Positions 56,136-64,000 are shown, numbered from the stretch's first letter. The stretch: DNA of 64,000 nucleotides from Candidatus Geothermocultor quzhuomuensis (GCA_015711795.1 JACVJC010000009.1:1-64000), one strand, 5' to 3'. Made by a program: numbers and translations. Notes: generated by a model not told the origin, from the letters alone.

Positions 56136-56835
56136 CACTAAAATGGAAGAGGGAAAGTAAGTGAACTTTCCCTTCCTTTTCCACCCTTTCTAAAATTTCC
56201 TCTGTAATTACTTCACCCTTATCAATAATTTTCTCTCCTGATTCACTTAATAACTTAACTTTAGCTTTCTTACCTAGGAGAAGCTTCTTTTCTTCTTCGA
56301 TTATAAAGCTATAGGTCTTAGATTCTAATTCCTTAACTTTTTCCGACACCTTTTTGAAGAAACTAACTTTTTTAGGCAACTTTAAAGAAGAAACAATTAG
56401 CTTTTCATTCCAAGAAATAATGTCCTCAAAAGAAATCTTCAAGCTACCTTCAGTTAAATCTTCTAAAAAGCCTCTGCTCACTTCAATCTTTTTTATCCTC
56501 CCATTTTTTGGATTGATATAAATCTCATCAATTTCTCCAACTCTCTCCCCCTTCTCATCAAAGACTTGCTTGGAGAAAGAACGGTTCTTAATTAATAAGC
56601 TCTTTATATCCTTATTTAAAAAAAGAAAAGATATAGAAGAAAGAGGAACAAGTAATGAATCTTTCCTTAGCTCAACAGAGGGAAAAGATAAAACTCTATA
56701 TATAAAATGAGATTTAAAGAGAAAAGCTTCTAGTAAACCTTTATTAAAATCAAAAATTAATTCCTTAACTTTACCAAGTATTTTATTCGAGGAAGCCTCA
56801 ATAACCGGAAGGTTGATGATTTCTCCTGCCCGCAA
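56092..56835 (-). CDS. PRC-barrel domain protein (two barrels)
   Basis: The 247-residue protein has two PRC-barrel units: residues about 1-75 (AGEIINLPVIEASSNKILGK, VKELIFDFNKGLLEAFLF) and about 88-150 (VFDEKGERVGEIDEIYINPK, RIKKIEVSRGFLEDLTEG), then a charged tail ending in a stretch that overlaps the next gene (LFHFSDGFQKSRRSRKNLS). PRC barrels bind RNA or proteins, as in RimM. The tail looks unnatural from about HFSDG onward, so an earlier stop lost by a frameshift is possible. Precedes the phosphoribosyltransferase and follows YtxH. Confidence 0.8.
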   Translation of the reverse strand: MRAGEIINLPVIEASSNKILGKVKELIFDFNKGLLEAFLFKSHFIYRVLSFPSVELRKDSLLVPLSSISFLFLNKDIKSLLIKNRSFSKQVFDEKGERVGEIDEIYINPKNGRIKKIEVSRGFLEDLTEGSLKISFEDIISWNEKLIVSSLKLPKKVSFFKKVSEKVKELESKTYSFIIEEEKKLLLGKKAKVKLLSESGEKIIDKGEVITEEILERVEKEGKVHLLSLFHFSDGFQKSRRSRKNLS

Positions 56836-56849
56836 AGTTTCCCCTCGTC

Positions 56850-57221
56850 TTATTCAACATCCTCAGCCTTAGCTTCCTTTATCTCCTCTATTTTCTCCTT
56901 CCCCTTTTGAATTACCTCTTCAGCTTTTTCTTTAACATCGGCAATTTTTTCTTGAAACTTCTCTTTAGCCTCCGAGACCTTTGCCTTTAGCTCTTCTGCC
57001 TTCTTTTCCAGTTCTTCTCTCCCAGAACGGTATGCTTCTTCAACTTTCTTCCGCTGAGTAATGTAAAATTCTTCTCCTTCTTTTAAATATTCCTGAGCTT
57101 TCCCTCGCAAAATTTCTCTTGTTTCTTTTCCTGGACGAGGAGCATAAAGAACTCCAAAAATCGCTCCAATTGCTCCACCTAGCAAGAAATAAACAAATCC
57201 ACTACCCTTCCTCTCACTCAT
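56850..57221 (-). CDS. YtxH-domain protein
   Basis: A 123-residue protein with one N-terminal helix containing the YtxH/gas-vesicle-like motif GSGFVYFLLGGAIGAIFGVL YAPRPG (GxxxGxxxGxLYAPxxG) and a long Lys/Glu-rich helix (SGREELEKKAEELKAKVSEA, KEKFQEKIADVKEKAEEVIQ). YtxH proteins are membrane-anchored, often general-stress proteins with no defined activity. Forms a small unit with the PRC-barrel and phosphoribosyltransferase genes. Confidence 0.85.
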   Translation of the reverse strand: MSERKGSGFVYFLLGGAIGAIFGVLYAPRPGKETREILRGKAQEYLKEGEEFYITQRKKVEEAYRSGREELEKKAEELKAKVSEAKEKFQEKIADVKEKAEEVIQKGKEKIEEIKEAKAEDVE

Positions 57222-57326
57222 CTTGACACCTCCCTCCGCGTGTTAGTTTAATTCTACGCTAACCAATATCTCCTTTCAACCCATATTCAAAGGAAACATA
57301 CTCAAAGGAAATCTTGGCTTAAAAAC

Positions 57327-58352
57327 TTAAAACTTCATCCAATCAAAATAAAGTCGTTGAAAAAAAGAGCAAGGTTTCCTCCTGCCCAAAACTTTTGAAA
57401 TAAGGTCAATAAAGATGTTTGGAGCAAAAGTCCAAACTTTTTGTAAACTTTCCATTAGAAGATAGCCATTTCGATGACGAAAAACGAATTGGTGATATTT
57501 TTTTAAACCCATTTCTAAGGATATCTTCCCTTCTAGGACCTCCTGGAGAGTCTTTCCACAAAATTTCCCAAAATAAAGAGCTTGACGAATCCCTTCACCA
57601 GTTAAGGGAATGATTTGGCCTGCTGAATCTCCAACTAAAAAAAGGTTTTTAATAGTCGGTCTCCTCAATCCATAAGGCATAAAGCCTCCATGGACTTCCC
57701 CAATCTCAAAACCTAGGCTTTTAACAAAATTCCTTAAGTTTGGTAAAAGATTAACCACTCTGTTATAAGTCCCTAGCCCAATACGAGATTTTTTCCCGAT
57801 TGGAAATATCCAAGCATAACCACCTTTAATCACTTGTGAATCATAGACAAAAGAAAGCTTCTTAGAAGAATAATTAACTACTGTTTCCAAACCAAAACCC
57901 AACTTCCCCTGAGAAAAATTTTTATTATTATTTAAAAAAGAAGCTAGTTTGGCTCGCCAACCAGTAGCATCAACAAATATCTTGGCTCGATAAGTATTTG
58001 TCTCAGTTATTAGGTTTTCCCCATCAAAACCTATAATATTTTCTTTTTTAAAATCACCATGGTATCTTGCAAAAAAAGACTGGCAAAAAGTCTTATAGTC
58101 AAAAGTGGCAAAAGGAATTAAGGTTTGATAATTTATCGAATCATAAGCCGTGATAAATTCCACCTCACTAACAACCTGCAAAATTGAATTCTCAAGATTA
58201 TTTTTCTCGAGAAGAGGAAGGAGAGTAACGCAAGCTGATATGGGAACACTTCCAACTGACTTTCGGTCTATTAAAAGGACTTTTCCTTTTAGATTGGTTG
58301 CCACAGCTAAACCGGCAAAGCTAGCACCAGCAACAATAACATCATAATCCAT
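57327..58352 (-). CDS. FAD-dependent oxidoreductase of the geranylgeranyl reductase-like group
   Basis: The 341-residue protein has an N-terminal dinucleotide-binding motif (YDVIVAGASFAGLAVATNLK, GxGxxG-type variant GASFAG) and the later FAD motif FLVGDSAGQIIPLTGEGIRQ (GD motif), plus YAWIFPIGKKSRIGLGTYN. This is the layout of geranylgeranyl reductases and related FixC/UbiH flavoproteins, which reduce or oxidise isoprenoid chains. It lacks the ferredoxin-like domain of FixC partners. Start ATG 58352 (MDYDVIVAGASFAG) follows GAAGG; the frame also extends to TTG 58367. Confidence 0.8.
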   Translation of the reverse strand: MDYDVIVAGASFAGLAVATNLKGKVLLIDRKSVGSVPISACVTLLPLLEKNNLENSILQVVSEVEFITAYDSINYQTLIPFATFDYKTFCQSFFARYHGDFKKENIIGFDGENLITETNTYRAKIFVDATGWRAKLASFLNNNKNFSQGKLGFGLETVVNYSSKKLSFVYDSQVIKGGYAWIFPIGKKSRIGLGTYNRVVNLLPNLRNFVKSLGFEIGEVHGGFMPYGLRRPTIKNLFLVGDSAGQIIPLTGEGIRQALYFGKFCGKTLQEVLEGKISLEMGLKKYHQFVFRHRNGYLLMESLQKVWTFAPNIFIDLISKVLGRRKPCSFFQRLYFDWMKF

Positions 58353-58454
58353 AACCTTCACCTTCAATCAAACTTCGTTAGAAGTTACCTGTTGCTAGAG
58401 ATTGACAACGAAAAATACTTGATATATATTAGCGTAAAATTGAAAAACGAAAAA

Positions 58455-58760
58455 GGCTGAGAAGGGAAAAGTAAACTAAGAAATGGTAGAAAAGAGAACC
58501 TTGGTTTGGTGAAAAAAGGTACCATTCTTAGTTGAAAGCCATCCCGGAGCTGCTCCCCTGAAATGATTATTAGTTAGTTTTTGAAAAATTAAATGCAGAG
58601 TTTAAGTTACTAAAGAGTAAGGGTGAGTCGGTTTAAGAAAGTAACCGTTATCAAAAGAAGTACTATTGGTACTTCCAAAGGCTTCTGATATGAAAATCGG
58701 GAGTGAAGAAGGGTGGTACCGCGGGAATCCTCTCGCCCCTTTGGGCAGAGGATTTTTTCA
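58455..58760 (+). promoter_or_regulatory. T-box riboswitch, alanine specifier (GCC)
   Basis: All T-box parts can be placed: stem I with AGTA at 58470-58473, the AGAGA bulge at 58493-58497, the GGTG distal loop at 58508-58511, and the closing helix ACTAAG...CTTAGT. Opposite AGTA the sequence reads GAAAGCCA (58534-58541), which aligns with GAAAGGCA of the Bacillus glyQS T-box where GGC is the glycine specifier; hence GCC (58538-58540) specifies alanine. The T-box bulge AGGGTGGTACCGCGG is at 58710-58724. Uncharged tRNA-Ala would favour the antiterminator and switch on the aminotransferase operon. Confidence 0.9.
58726..58758 (+). terminator. T-box intrinsic terminator
   Basis: AATCCTCT (58726-58733) pairs with AGAGGATT (58747-58754) and GCCC with GGGC inside, followed by six T (58753-58758). 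It overlaps the antiterminator region, as expected for transcriptional T-boxes. Confidence 0.9.
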
Positions 58761-58794
58761 TAATTATCATTTAAAAAGATTAAAAGAAAAAGAG

Positions 58795-60090
58795 ATGACT
58801 GAACTTCATCTTGACAAATGGCAAGAAATATATGCTCAACGTGTCCACTCTATTCGCCCATCAGCGGTGAGAATTCTCTTTGCTGCTGCTGCTCGGCCAG
58901 ATATAATTTCTTTAGCTGGAGGGATGCCTCATGCGAGCTCATTTCCTCTTCAAGAAATTCTTGAAGCTACTCGCAAAGTCATAGAAAAAGAAGGAGAAAT
59001 AGCTTTCCAGTATGGCTCTTCAGAAGGAAACATTGAGCTGAGAAAATTTATTGCCAATTTTATGAAAGATGATGGGATTAAGGTTTATCCTGAAGATATC
59101 ATTATTACCGATGGAGCCCAACAAGCTCTTGACCTAGTCGCTAAAATAATGATAAATCCAGGAGACCCTGTAATAACTGAAGCTCCAAGCTATGTCGGAG
59201 CTCTTAATGCTTTCCTTAGCTATCAGTCTAAAATTATTGGAATCCCTCTTGATGATGATGGACTTCAAACAGAACATTTACCAAGAACACTGGAAAGACT
59301 AAAGAAAGATGGTTTAAAACCCAAATTTATTTATACGATTCCTAATTTCCAAAATCCTGGCGGAGTAAGTCTCTCCTTGGAGAGACGGAAATTCTTAGTT
59401 AGCTGGGCAAAAGAAAATAAAATTCTCCTCATTGAGGATAACGCTTATGGGCCCCTATCTTTTAAAGAAAAGCCTCTGCCTACTCTCAAATCAATGAATT
59501 CAGATGTAATTTACCTTGGTACTTTCTCAAAAATCTTTTCACCAGGCGTTAGAATTGGATGGTTAACTGCTCCCCGCCCTATTCTTGAAAAGATGATTCC
59601 AGGTAAAGAAGCTGTTAATCTCTGCCCAAGCCCCTTCACCCAAAAAGTTTTAGTCACTTATCTTAAGTCAAATGATATTAAAAAGCATATTCAACACCTT
59701 GTCTCCCTTTATAAAAAAAGAAAAAACGCAATGCTTGATGCCTTAAATAAATTCTTCCCTGAAGAAGCAAGCTGGACAAAACCTCAAGGTGGATTTTTTG
59801 TCTGGGCTACTCTTCCTTCTTATATCAACACTACCGAAATGTTAGCTAAAGCTTTAGAAGAGAAAGTGGCTTATGTTCCCGGAGAAGCTTTTTTTGCTGA
59901 TGGGAGGGGTTTAAATTCAATGAGACTTAATTTTTCCTTCCCCGACCCTGAAGCAATTTATGAAGGGATAAAGAGATTAGCTAAGGTTGTCAAAGAACAA
60001 TTCACAATTTATCGTGCTTTTTTTAAGGTTCCTGCTACTTTTCAAAATACAAAGTCAAGTAAAGGGAATAAAAAAATTGAGAAGAATTAA
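58795..60090 (+). CDS. PLP-dependent aminotransferase (fold type I, LysN/MocR-like)
   Basis: The 431-residue protein has an aminotransferase class I/II fold: ARPDIISLAGGMPHASSFPL, IAFQYGSSEGNIELRKFIAN, IITDGAQQALDLVAKIMINP, FIYTIPNFQNPGGVSLSLER, LIEDNAYGPLSFKEKPLPTL, and the PLP-lysine in YLGTFSKIFSPGVRIGWLTA. It resembles alpha-aminoadipate/branched-chain aminotransferases, without a GntR domain. ATG 58795 is used, since the frame further upstream runs through the T-box. The alanine T-box suggests that the enzyme makes alanine from pyruvate. The PhzF gene overlaps its end. Confidence 0.9.
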   Translation: MTELHLDKWQEIYAQRVHSIRPSAVRILFAAAARPDIISLAGGMPHASSFPLQEILEATRKVIEKEGEIAFQYGSSEGNIELRKFIANFMKDDGIKVYPEDIIITDGAQQALDLVAKIMINPGDPVITEAPSYVGALNAFLSYQSKIIGIPLDDDGLQTEHLPRTLERLKKDGLKPKFIYTIPNFQNPGGVSLSLERRKFLVSWAKENKILLIEDNAYGPLSFKEKPLPTLKSMNSDVIYLGTFSKIFSPGVRIGWLTAPRPILEKMIPGKEAVNLCPSPFTQKVLVTYLKSNDIKKHIQHLVSLYKKRKNAMLDALNKFFPEEASWTKPQGGFFVWATLPSYINTTEMLAKALEEKVAYVPGEAFFADGRGLNSMRLNFSFPDPEAIYEGIKRLAKVVKEQFTIYRAFFKVPATFQNTKSSKGNKKIEKN

Positions 60091-60994
60091 AGTAAAGCAA
60101 GTCGACGCTTTCACTGATAAACCTTTTACAGGCAACCCAGCTGGTGTCGTTCTTGAAGCAGAGGATTTGAGCGAGAAAGAAATGCAAGCTATCGCTAAAG
60201 AATTAAATCTTTCTCAAACAGCTTTTATCTTTCAACTTGAAAGAGAAGAAAGTTTTCTTTTTCGTTTCTTTACTCCACTTCAGGAAGTTCCCCTTTGCGG
60301 CCATGCTACTTTAAGTGCCATCCACTGCCTCCTAGAATCAGGTAAAGTCTTCTTAAGAGAACCTTTAACAACCCTTTTTATTGCCACAAAAAAAGGGGAA
60401 ATTCCAGCTGAAATTTACTTAAAAGATGGTATTGTTAAAAAGATTATGATTGACTTTGGGAGACCTGAAGAAAAGACCTTAAAAATTGATTCATTTGAAG
60501 AACTAAAAAAGGCTATTGGTATAAAAAGCTTAAATGAAGATTACCCTCTACTCCTCATTAATGTGGGTTTAGATTTCCTTATCATCCCGATAAAAACACT
60601 TTCTGAACTACTCAATTTGAAGCCTAACTTTAGCTTGCTTAAAGAAATCTGCCTTAAAATTGGCATCTCTTCAGTTCACCTCTTCACTCTAGAAACAAAA
60701 AGCCCGTTAGCTTTAGCCCATGCTAGAAATTTCTCACCTCTTTTAGGAATTAGCGAGGATCCAGTTACGGGAACAGCCAATGCTGCTTTAGGCTATTATT
60801 TATTTAAAAATGATATTGTCAAAGGGATTTCTCCTCTCTCCTTCATAATCGAACAGGGAGAATCAGTTTTCAGGCCAGGTGAAGTCTTTACAGAAGTTCA
60901 CTTTGAGAAGAAAAATATAAAAACAATAAAGCTTGGAGGAAAAGCCGTTACAGTGATGGAGGGAGAAATCTTTTTATCCAACAAAAACCAGTAA
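60077..60994 (+). CDS. PhzF family isomerase/epimerase-like protein
   Basis: The 305-residue protein has both halves of the PhzF/DAP-epimerase fold: QVDAFTDKPFTGNPAGVVLE, MQAIAKELNLSQTAFIFQLE (catalytic Glu position replaced by the usual LSQTAF/LSETAF form), LQEVPLCGHATLSAIHCLLE and GISEDPVTGTANAALGYYLF. Substrates of most PhzF proteins are unknown; the phenazine enzyme isomerises a DHHA intermediate. TTG 60077 overlaps the aminotransferase end by 14 bases, so the two are co-translated under the alanine T-box. Longer starts in this frame lie inside the aminotransferase. Confidence 0.88.
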   Translation: MRRIKVKQVDAFTDKPFTGNPAGVVLEAEDLSEKEMQAIAKELNLSQTAFIFQLEREESFLFRFFTPLQEVPLCGHATLSAIHCLLESGKVFLREPLTTLFIATKKGEIPAEIYLKDGIVKKIMIDFGRPEEKTLKIDSFEELKKAIGIKSLNEDYPLLLINVGLDFLIIPIKTLSELLNLKPNFSLLKEICLKIGISSVHLFTLETKSPLALAHARNFSPLLGISEDPVTGTANAALGYYLFKNDIVKGISPLSFIIEQGESVFRPGEVFTEVHFEKKNIKTIKLGGKAVTVMEGEIFLSNKNQ

Positions 60995-61107
60995 GCAGAC
61001 TGAAGAACATTGAAAACAAGCTTAAGACTGAGGTAAAATCACCTAGAATTAATATTCTTAAAAGCGCTTTTAGTTTTAGTCTTTACTCTATAATTTTGTT
61101 TCTTGAG
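60993..61107 (-). repeat. Dispersed intergenic repeat, copy D
   Basis: On the minus strand this reads AAGAAACAAAATTATAGAGT, ...ACTAAAAGCGCTTTTAAG..., ...ACCTCAGTCTTAAGCTT... and ends CTTCAGTCTGCTT. It is the fullest match to copy A at 5460-5562, including both ends. It starts at the PhzF stop codon and covers the spacer before ddl. Confidence 0.65.
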
Positions 61108-61216
61108 CCCTAGCTTAAACTTCAGTCTTCAGTTTAGTTGCTTCAATCTAATTAATCTTTGATATAGAATTTAAAATTTTGAAATTAGAATTTTAAACTG
61201 GTGGGGAGGAATTGAA

Positions 61217-62146
61217 ATGAAAAAAATTGCAGTTTTAATGGGCGGGCGTTCTCTCGAAAGAGAAGTTTCCCTTAAAAGTGGTCAAAGGGTAACTGAGGCT
61301 CTTGTAGAAAAAGGTTATCAAGTTGTTCAGTTCGACCTAGACGAAGCTTTAATTGAAAACCTCAAAAGAGAAAAGCCAAGCCTTGTCTACATTGCCCTTC
61401 ATGGCAAATACGGAGAAGATGGAACTATTCAAGAAATATTGGAAATCTTAAACATTCCTTATACAGGACCGGGCGTTTATTCAAGCATTATCGGTTTTGA
61501 CAAGGTTTTGTCTAAAGAAATATTCAAATTAGAAGGGATTCCCACCCCTCCCTTTTCCCCTTTAACTGAAGCTAGCATCAAAGAAATGAGCGCTTCAGAA
61601 CTTCTTCCCCAAATTATCGAAATACTTGGTCTCCCCATAGTTGTCAAGCCATCAAGACAAGGTTCTTCTCTAGGAATTAAGTTTAGCAAGACTAAAGAAG
61701 AACTACCCAGTGCTTTAATTGCCGCTTTAAGTTATGACCATAAAATCCTCCTTGAGAAATATATTAAAGGAAAAGAAATAGCTATCAGCATCCTGGGTGA
61801 AGAAATTTTACCCATTGTTGAAATCGTTCCTAAAAAAGAATTTTTTGACTTTGAAGCAATGTATACTATGGGGATGTCTGATTACTTTATCCCAGCTCGA
61901 CTTAGTGATGAGGTTAGCCAAAAAGCAAAAGAAATTGCCCTTAAGGTTCATCATACTTTTAAGTGTCAATGTCTCTCAAGAGTAGATATGATTGTAGGAG
62001 AAGAAGATAATATCCCTTATGTCCTTGAGTTAAATACCAGCCCAGGAATGACTGAGACCTCCCTTCTACCTATGGCAGCTGAAGCAGCAGGTATTAGCTT
62101 CCCTGATTTAGTCGAGAGAATTGTCAAACTATCTCTGGAAAAATAA
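61217..62146 (+). CDS. ddl: D-alanine--D-alanine ligase
   Basis: Ddl joins two D-alanines for peptidoglycan precursors. The 309-residue protein has the ATP-grasp layout: VLMGGRSLEREVSLKSGQRV, YIALHGKYGEDGTIQEILEI, YTGPGVYSSIIGFDKVLSKE, VVKPSRQGSSLGIKFSKTKE and the metal-binding end YVLELNTSPGMTETSLLPMA. Normal length. The start ATG follows GGGGAGG. It lies after the alanine-T-box-controlled aminotransferase-phzF pair, a possible functional link through alanine supply. Confidence 0.96.
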   Translation: MKKIAVLMGGRSLEREVSLKSGQRVTEALVEKGYQVVQFDLDEALIENLKREKPSLVYIALHGKYGEDGTIQEILEILNIPYTGPGVYSSIIGFDKVLSKEIFKLEGIPTPPFSPLTEASIKEMSASELLPQIIEILGLPIVVKPSRQGSSLGIKFSKTKEELPSALIAALSYDHKILLEKYIKGKEIAISILGEEILPIVEIVPKKEFFDFEAMYTMGMSDYFIPARLSDEVSQKAKEIALKVHHTFKCQCLSRVDMIVGEEDNIPYVLELNTSPGMTETSLLPMAAEAAGISFPDLVERIVKLSLEK

Positions 62147-62197
62147 CAGCCAGGGTCTGCTTTTGGCTCCTGGTTTTTGAACTTTTAGTTCTTGGCT

Positions 62198-62308
62198 CTT
62201 AGCTTTTAGCTAAGAACAAGGCTGAAGTGCTGAATGATTTAAGATTAAGGAGTAAGGATTGAAAACTAAAATTTGTTCCTAACTGCCAATTGCTTTTAGC
62301 ACTTCAGC
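62198..62308. repeat. Nested inverted repeats upstream of tRNA-Arg
   Basis: CTTAGCT-TTT-AGCTAAG (62198-62214) is a perfect 7-bp hairpin. GCTGAAGTGCT (62221-62231) and AGCACTTCAGC (62298-62308) are a perfect 11-bp inverted repeat 66 bases apart. The words resemble the dispersed intergenic repeat, but order differs. The region 62147-62440 has no gene. Confidence 0.45.
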
Positions 62309-62440
62309 TTTCAGCTTCCAATGATTTACATTAGCAAGTCATGGGTGAGCTTGATCCTAAAAAAGCTACCTAATCCTCAAAACTGGAATGATTTCTCACA
62401 CTCCAAATTATGTTATTCTATTAAGTAGGAACTATTTTGT

Positions 62441-62517
62441 GCCCTCGTAGCTCAGATGGAAAGAGCGCGGGCGTCCTAAGCCCGGCGTCGGGGGTTCGAA
62501 TCCCTCCGGGGGCACCA
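62441..62517 (+). tRNA. tRNA-Arg (anticodon CCT)
   Basis: The 77-base sequence folds as a tRNA: acceptor GCCCTCG/CGGGGGC (one G-U), D arm GCTC...GAGC, anticodon stem CGGGC/GCCCG with loop GTCCTAA, T arm GGGGG-TTCGAAT-CCCTC, discriminator A and encoded CCA. The loop gives anticodon CCT, reading AGG (arginine). Confidence 0.95.
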
Positions 62518-62712
62518 ATCTCGATGAAGTCAGGGCAGGAAAGCTAAATATACCATTTTCTCATTAACAAAATCCAATTGTGCTTGAGACCAAGAGGAGT
62601 CTCTAAGAGGATAAGGCAACCTAAAATTTACTGAGTAAATTTGGTGTCGAGCTGTTCCTTGAGATATTTTTACAGTTCAGGTAGAATTTAAGATGGTTAA
62701 ATTAAAATAATT

Positions 62713-63183
62713 ATGGTAGAAATTTTCAAGGAAGATAAAAAATTTATGAAAATGGCTTTAGAAGAAGCAAAAATGGCTTCTTCTAAAGGGGAAGTCCCTG
62801 TTGGGTCTATTATTGTTAAAGATAGAAAAGTAGTTGGGAAAGGGCACAATTTAAAAGAAACTCTCTTTGATGCAACAGCTCATGCTGAAATTCTAGCTAT
62901 TCGACAAGCATGCGAAAATTTGAGAGCTTGGCGACTTGTAGATTGCACTCTTTATACGACCTTAGAGCCTTGTCCAATGTGTGCTGGGGCAATTGTTATT
63001 GCTCGAATTAGACGGGTAGTTTTTGCTGCCCATGACCCAAAATCAGGAGCGGCTTGTTCCTTATTAGATATTCTTCGTAATGAGAAACTTAATCATCAAG
63101 TTGAGGTCGTTGGTGGATTTATGGAAGAAGAGTCAAAAAGATTGCTTACTCCTTTTTTCCAAAAGTTGCGCCAGGAAGGATAA
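62713..63183 (+). CDS. tadA: tRNA-specific adenosine deaminase TadA
   Basis: TadA converts adenosine 34 to inosine in tRNA-Arg(ACG). The 156-residue protein has the deaminase zinc motifs TAHAEILAIRQACENLRAWR (His and catalytic Glu) and YTTLEPCPMCAGAIVIARIR (PCxxC), and ends with FMEEESKRLLTPFFQKLRQE. It is placed between tRNA-Arg(CCT) and tRNA-Ser(TGA); the tadA-tRNA-Ser neighbourhood is common in Gram-positive genomes. Confidence 0.96.
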   Translation: MVEIFKEDKKFMKMALEEAKMASSKGEVPVGSIIVKDRKVVGKGHNLKETLFDATAHAEILAIRQACENLRAWRLVDCTLYTTLEPCPMCAGAIVIARIRRVVFAAHDPKSGAACSLLDILRNEKLNHQVEVVGGFMEEESKRLLTPFFQKLRQEG

Positions 63184-63199
63184 GACTTACCCTATTAAT

Positions 63200-63289
63200 G
63201 GAGGGATGGCCGAGTGGTTTAAGGCGGCGGTCTTGAAAATCGCTTCCCGTTCACGCGGGACGGGGGTTCAAATCCCTCTCCCTCCGCCA
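63200..63289 (+). tRNA. tRNA-Ser (anticodon TGA)
   Basis: The 90-base class II tRNA has acceptor GGAGGGA/TCCCTCC, a long variable arm (CCCGTTCACGCGGG), T arm GGGGG-TTCAAAT-CCCTC, discriminator G and encoded CCA. The anticodon loop CTTGAAA gives TGA, reading UCA (serine). It starts 17 bases after the tadA stop. Confidence 0.95.
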
Positions 63290-63490
63290 GAGATAAAAAA
63301 CCGTAAGAATTTTTACCTTTCCCTACTTATAATTCACTGTTCACAACTTTTATTTGATAAATAGGGAAATAATACAATTAAAAAGTTATCTATTCAAAAA
63401 AGTAAAAGTCCTCACCAACTAGAAACAGCCAAGGGTGTTAAGAAAGGCTTAATTCAAGATTTTTAGAAAGTTAATGGCTTTTTTCAATTT

Positions 63491-64000
63491 TTAACTTTTT
63501 CTTTTTGATAATATTTTTTTCAAGGCATGCAAAAAAACCTTGACCAGTTCAGGGTCAAACTGGGTTCCGGAACACCGTTTTAACTCTTTAACTGCTTCTT
63601 CAACTGTCTTTCTTGAACGATAGGGACGGTCTGAAGTCATTGCGTCAAAAGAATCAGCTAAGGCTAAGATTCTTGCCCCCAAAGGAATCTTTTCTTTACT
63701 CAAGCCTTGTGGATATCCACCTCCACCATAATGTTCGTGGTGATGCCGAACGGTTGGAACAATCTCCCAAGGAAAAACGATTGGGGTAAGAATTTCAGCC
63801 CCAATAGAAGGATGGCCTTTCATTATTTCTATTTCTTCCTTCGTTAAGCTAGTTTCTTTAGACAAAATTTGGTCACTAACCCCTATCTTACCAATATCGT
63901 GAAGATAAGCAGCCATCTCTAGAGCCTTTTTCTCTGAATCAGAAAATTTAAGTTCATCAGCAATCATCAAGGCATATTTTGCTACCTGCTCTGAATGACC
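63491..64000 (-). CDS. HD-GYP domain protein, C-terminal part (5' end outside window)
   Basis: The visible 169 residues start at the window edge with GHSEQVAKYALMM, the first HD-GYP motif, so the frame runs on past 64000; the automatic start at 63970 is not real. Then come the metal site YLHDIGKIGVSDQILSK, RHHEHYGGGGYPQGLSKEKI (the GYP motif) and ARILALADSFDAMTSDRPYR. HD-GYP proteins hydrolyse cyclic di-GMP. Regulatory domains are expected in the missing N-terminal part. Confidence 0.93.
   Translation of the reverse strand, partial: GHSEQVAKYALMIADELKFSDSEKKALEMAAYLHDIGKIGVSDQILSKETSLTKEEIEIMKGHPSIGAEILTPIVFPWEIVPTVRHHHEHYGGGGYPQGLSKEKIPLGARILALADSFDAMTSDRPYRSRKTVEEAVKELKRCSGTQFDPELVKVFLHALKKILSKRKS

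Noticed and set aside
58666-58794. Upstream extension of the aminotransferase
   Set aside because: These codons would come from the T-box antiterminator and terminator, so they cannot be the native N-terminus.
63080-63364. 94-residue plus-strand frame
   Set aside because: It overlaps the end of tadA and the whole tRNA-Ser gene.
63290-63490. SRP (4.5S) RNA after tRNA-Ser
   Set aside because: Often found near tadA and tRNA-Ser, but the conserved GGAAGCAGC-type loop is absent.

Overview
This is an AT-rich bacterial chromosome segment with densely packed housekeeping genes, canonical sigma-70-type promoters, T-box control and strong Shine-Dalgarno (SD) sites. The heat-shock order dnaK-hsp20-grpE-dnaJ-hspR-clpB, with the MerR-type repressor HspR, is best known from Actinomycetota. 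A class A penicillin-binding protein, a polysaccharide deacetylase and the absence of any LPS or outer-membrane gene suggest a monoderm. Multihaem cytochromes, a System I cytochrome maturation operon, ferredoxins and radical SAM chemistry suggest an anaerobe. My guess is a deep-branching, low-GC actinomycetote-like lineage, but this is inference; no 16S gene lies in the window. Many genes start with TTG or GTG behind good SD sites.

Left part (1-14 kb): nusA (cut by the window edge) and rimP with a possible leader switch; a secreted YVTN beta-propeller protein; the amidotransferase genes gatB and, further right, gatC-gatA behind ligA and a CPBP protease. Between gatCA and gatB sits a small accessory island: an orphan Phd-type antitoxin, a DUF433/DUF5615 toxin-antitoxin pair whose antitoxin is frameshifted, flanking imperfect direct repeats, and a radical SAM gene. 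Pyruvate kinase follows on the plus strand.

Region 14-25 kb: a set of extracytoplasmic redox proteins (SagB/ThcOx-type nitroreductase lipoprotein, UPF0280/ApbE-like protein, Tat-type DUF362 lipoprotein, NapH/NapG-like polyferredoxin) surrounds a heavily decayed class III nucleotide cyclase gene with HAMP and beta-propeller parts. Then come a divergent pair of XRE regulators, an unlisted 56-residue cysteine-containing small gene, and RNase R.

Region 25-45 kb: cell-envelope and division genes (S41 protease, M23 hydrolase activator, ftsEX), a split transketolase, the HspR heat-shock operon with a perfect TTGACA-N17-TATAAT promoter, a DUF763 protein, a ferredoxin, a divergent family 4-like uracil-DNA glycosylase, and a class A penicillin-binding protein with two small envelope proteins.

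Region 45-56 kb is the most distinctive part: three tandem NapC-like multihaem cytochromes (12, 10 and 10 haem sites) with a lipoprotein, and shortly after them nrdR with tandem NrdR-type boxes and ccmEFABCD, the machinery needed to attach those haems. CcmE is of the CxxxY type.

Region 56-64 kb: PRC-barrel, phosphoribosyltransferase, YtxH and flavoprotein genes; a T-box riboswitch whose specifier reads GCC (alanine) in front of an aminotransferase and a PhzF-family gene; D-Ala-D-Ala ligase; tRNA-Arg(CCT), tadA, tRNA-Ser(TGA); and a truncated HD-GYP protein. A dispersed intergenic repeat of about 70-115 bp occurs at four or more places, and a second short repeat sits just beyond the 3' ends of three genes.
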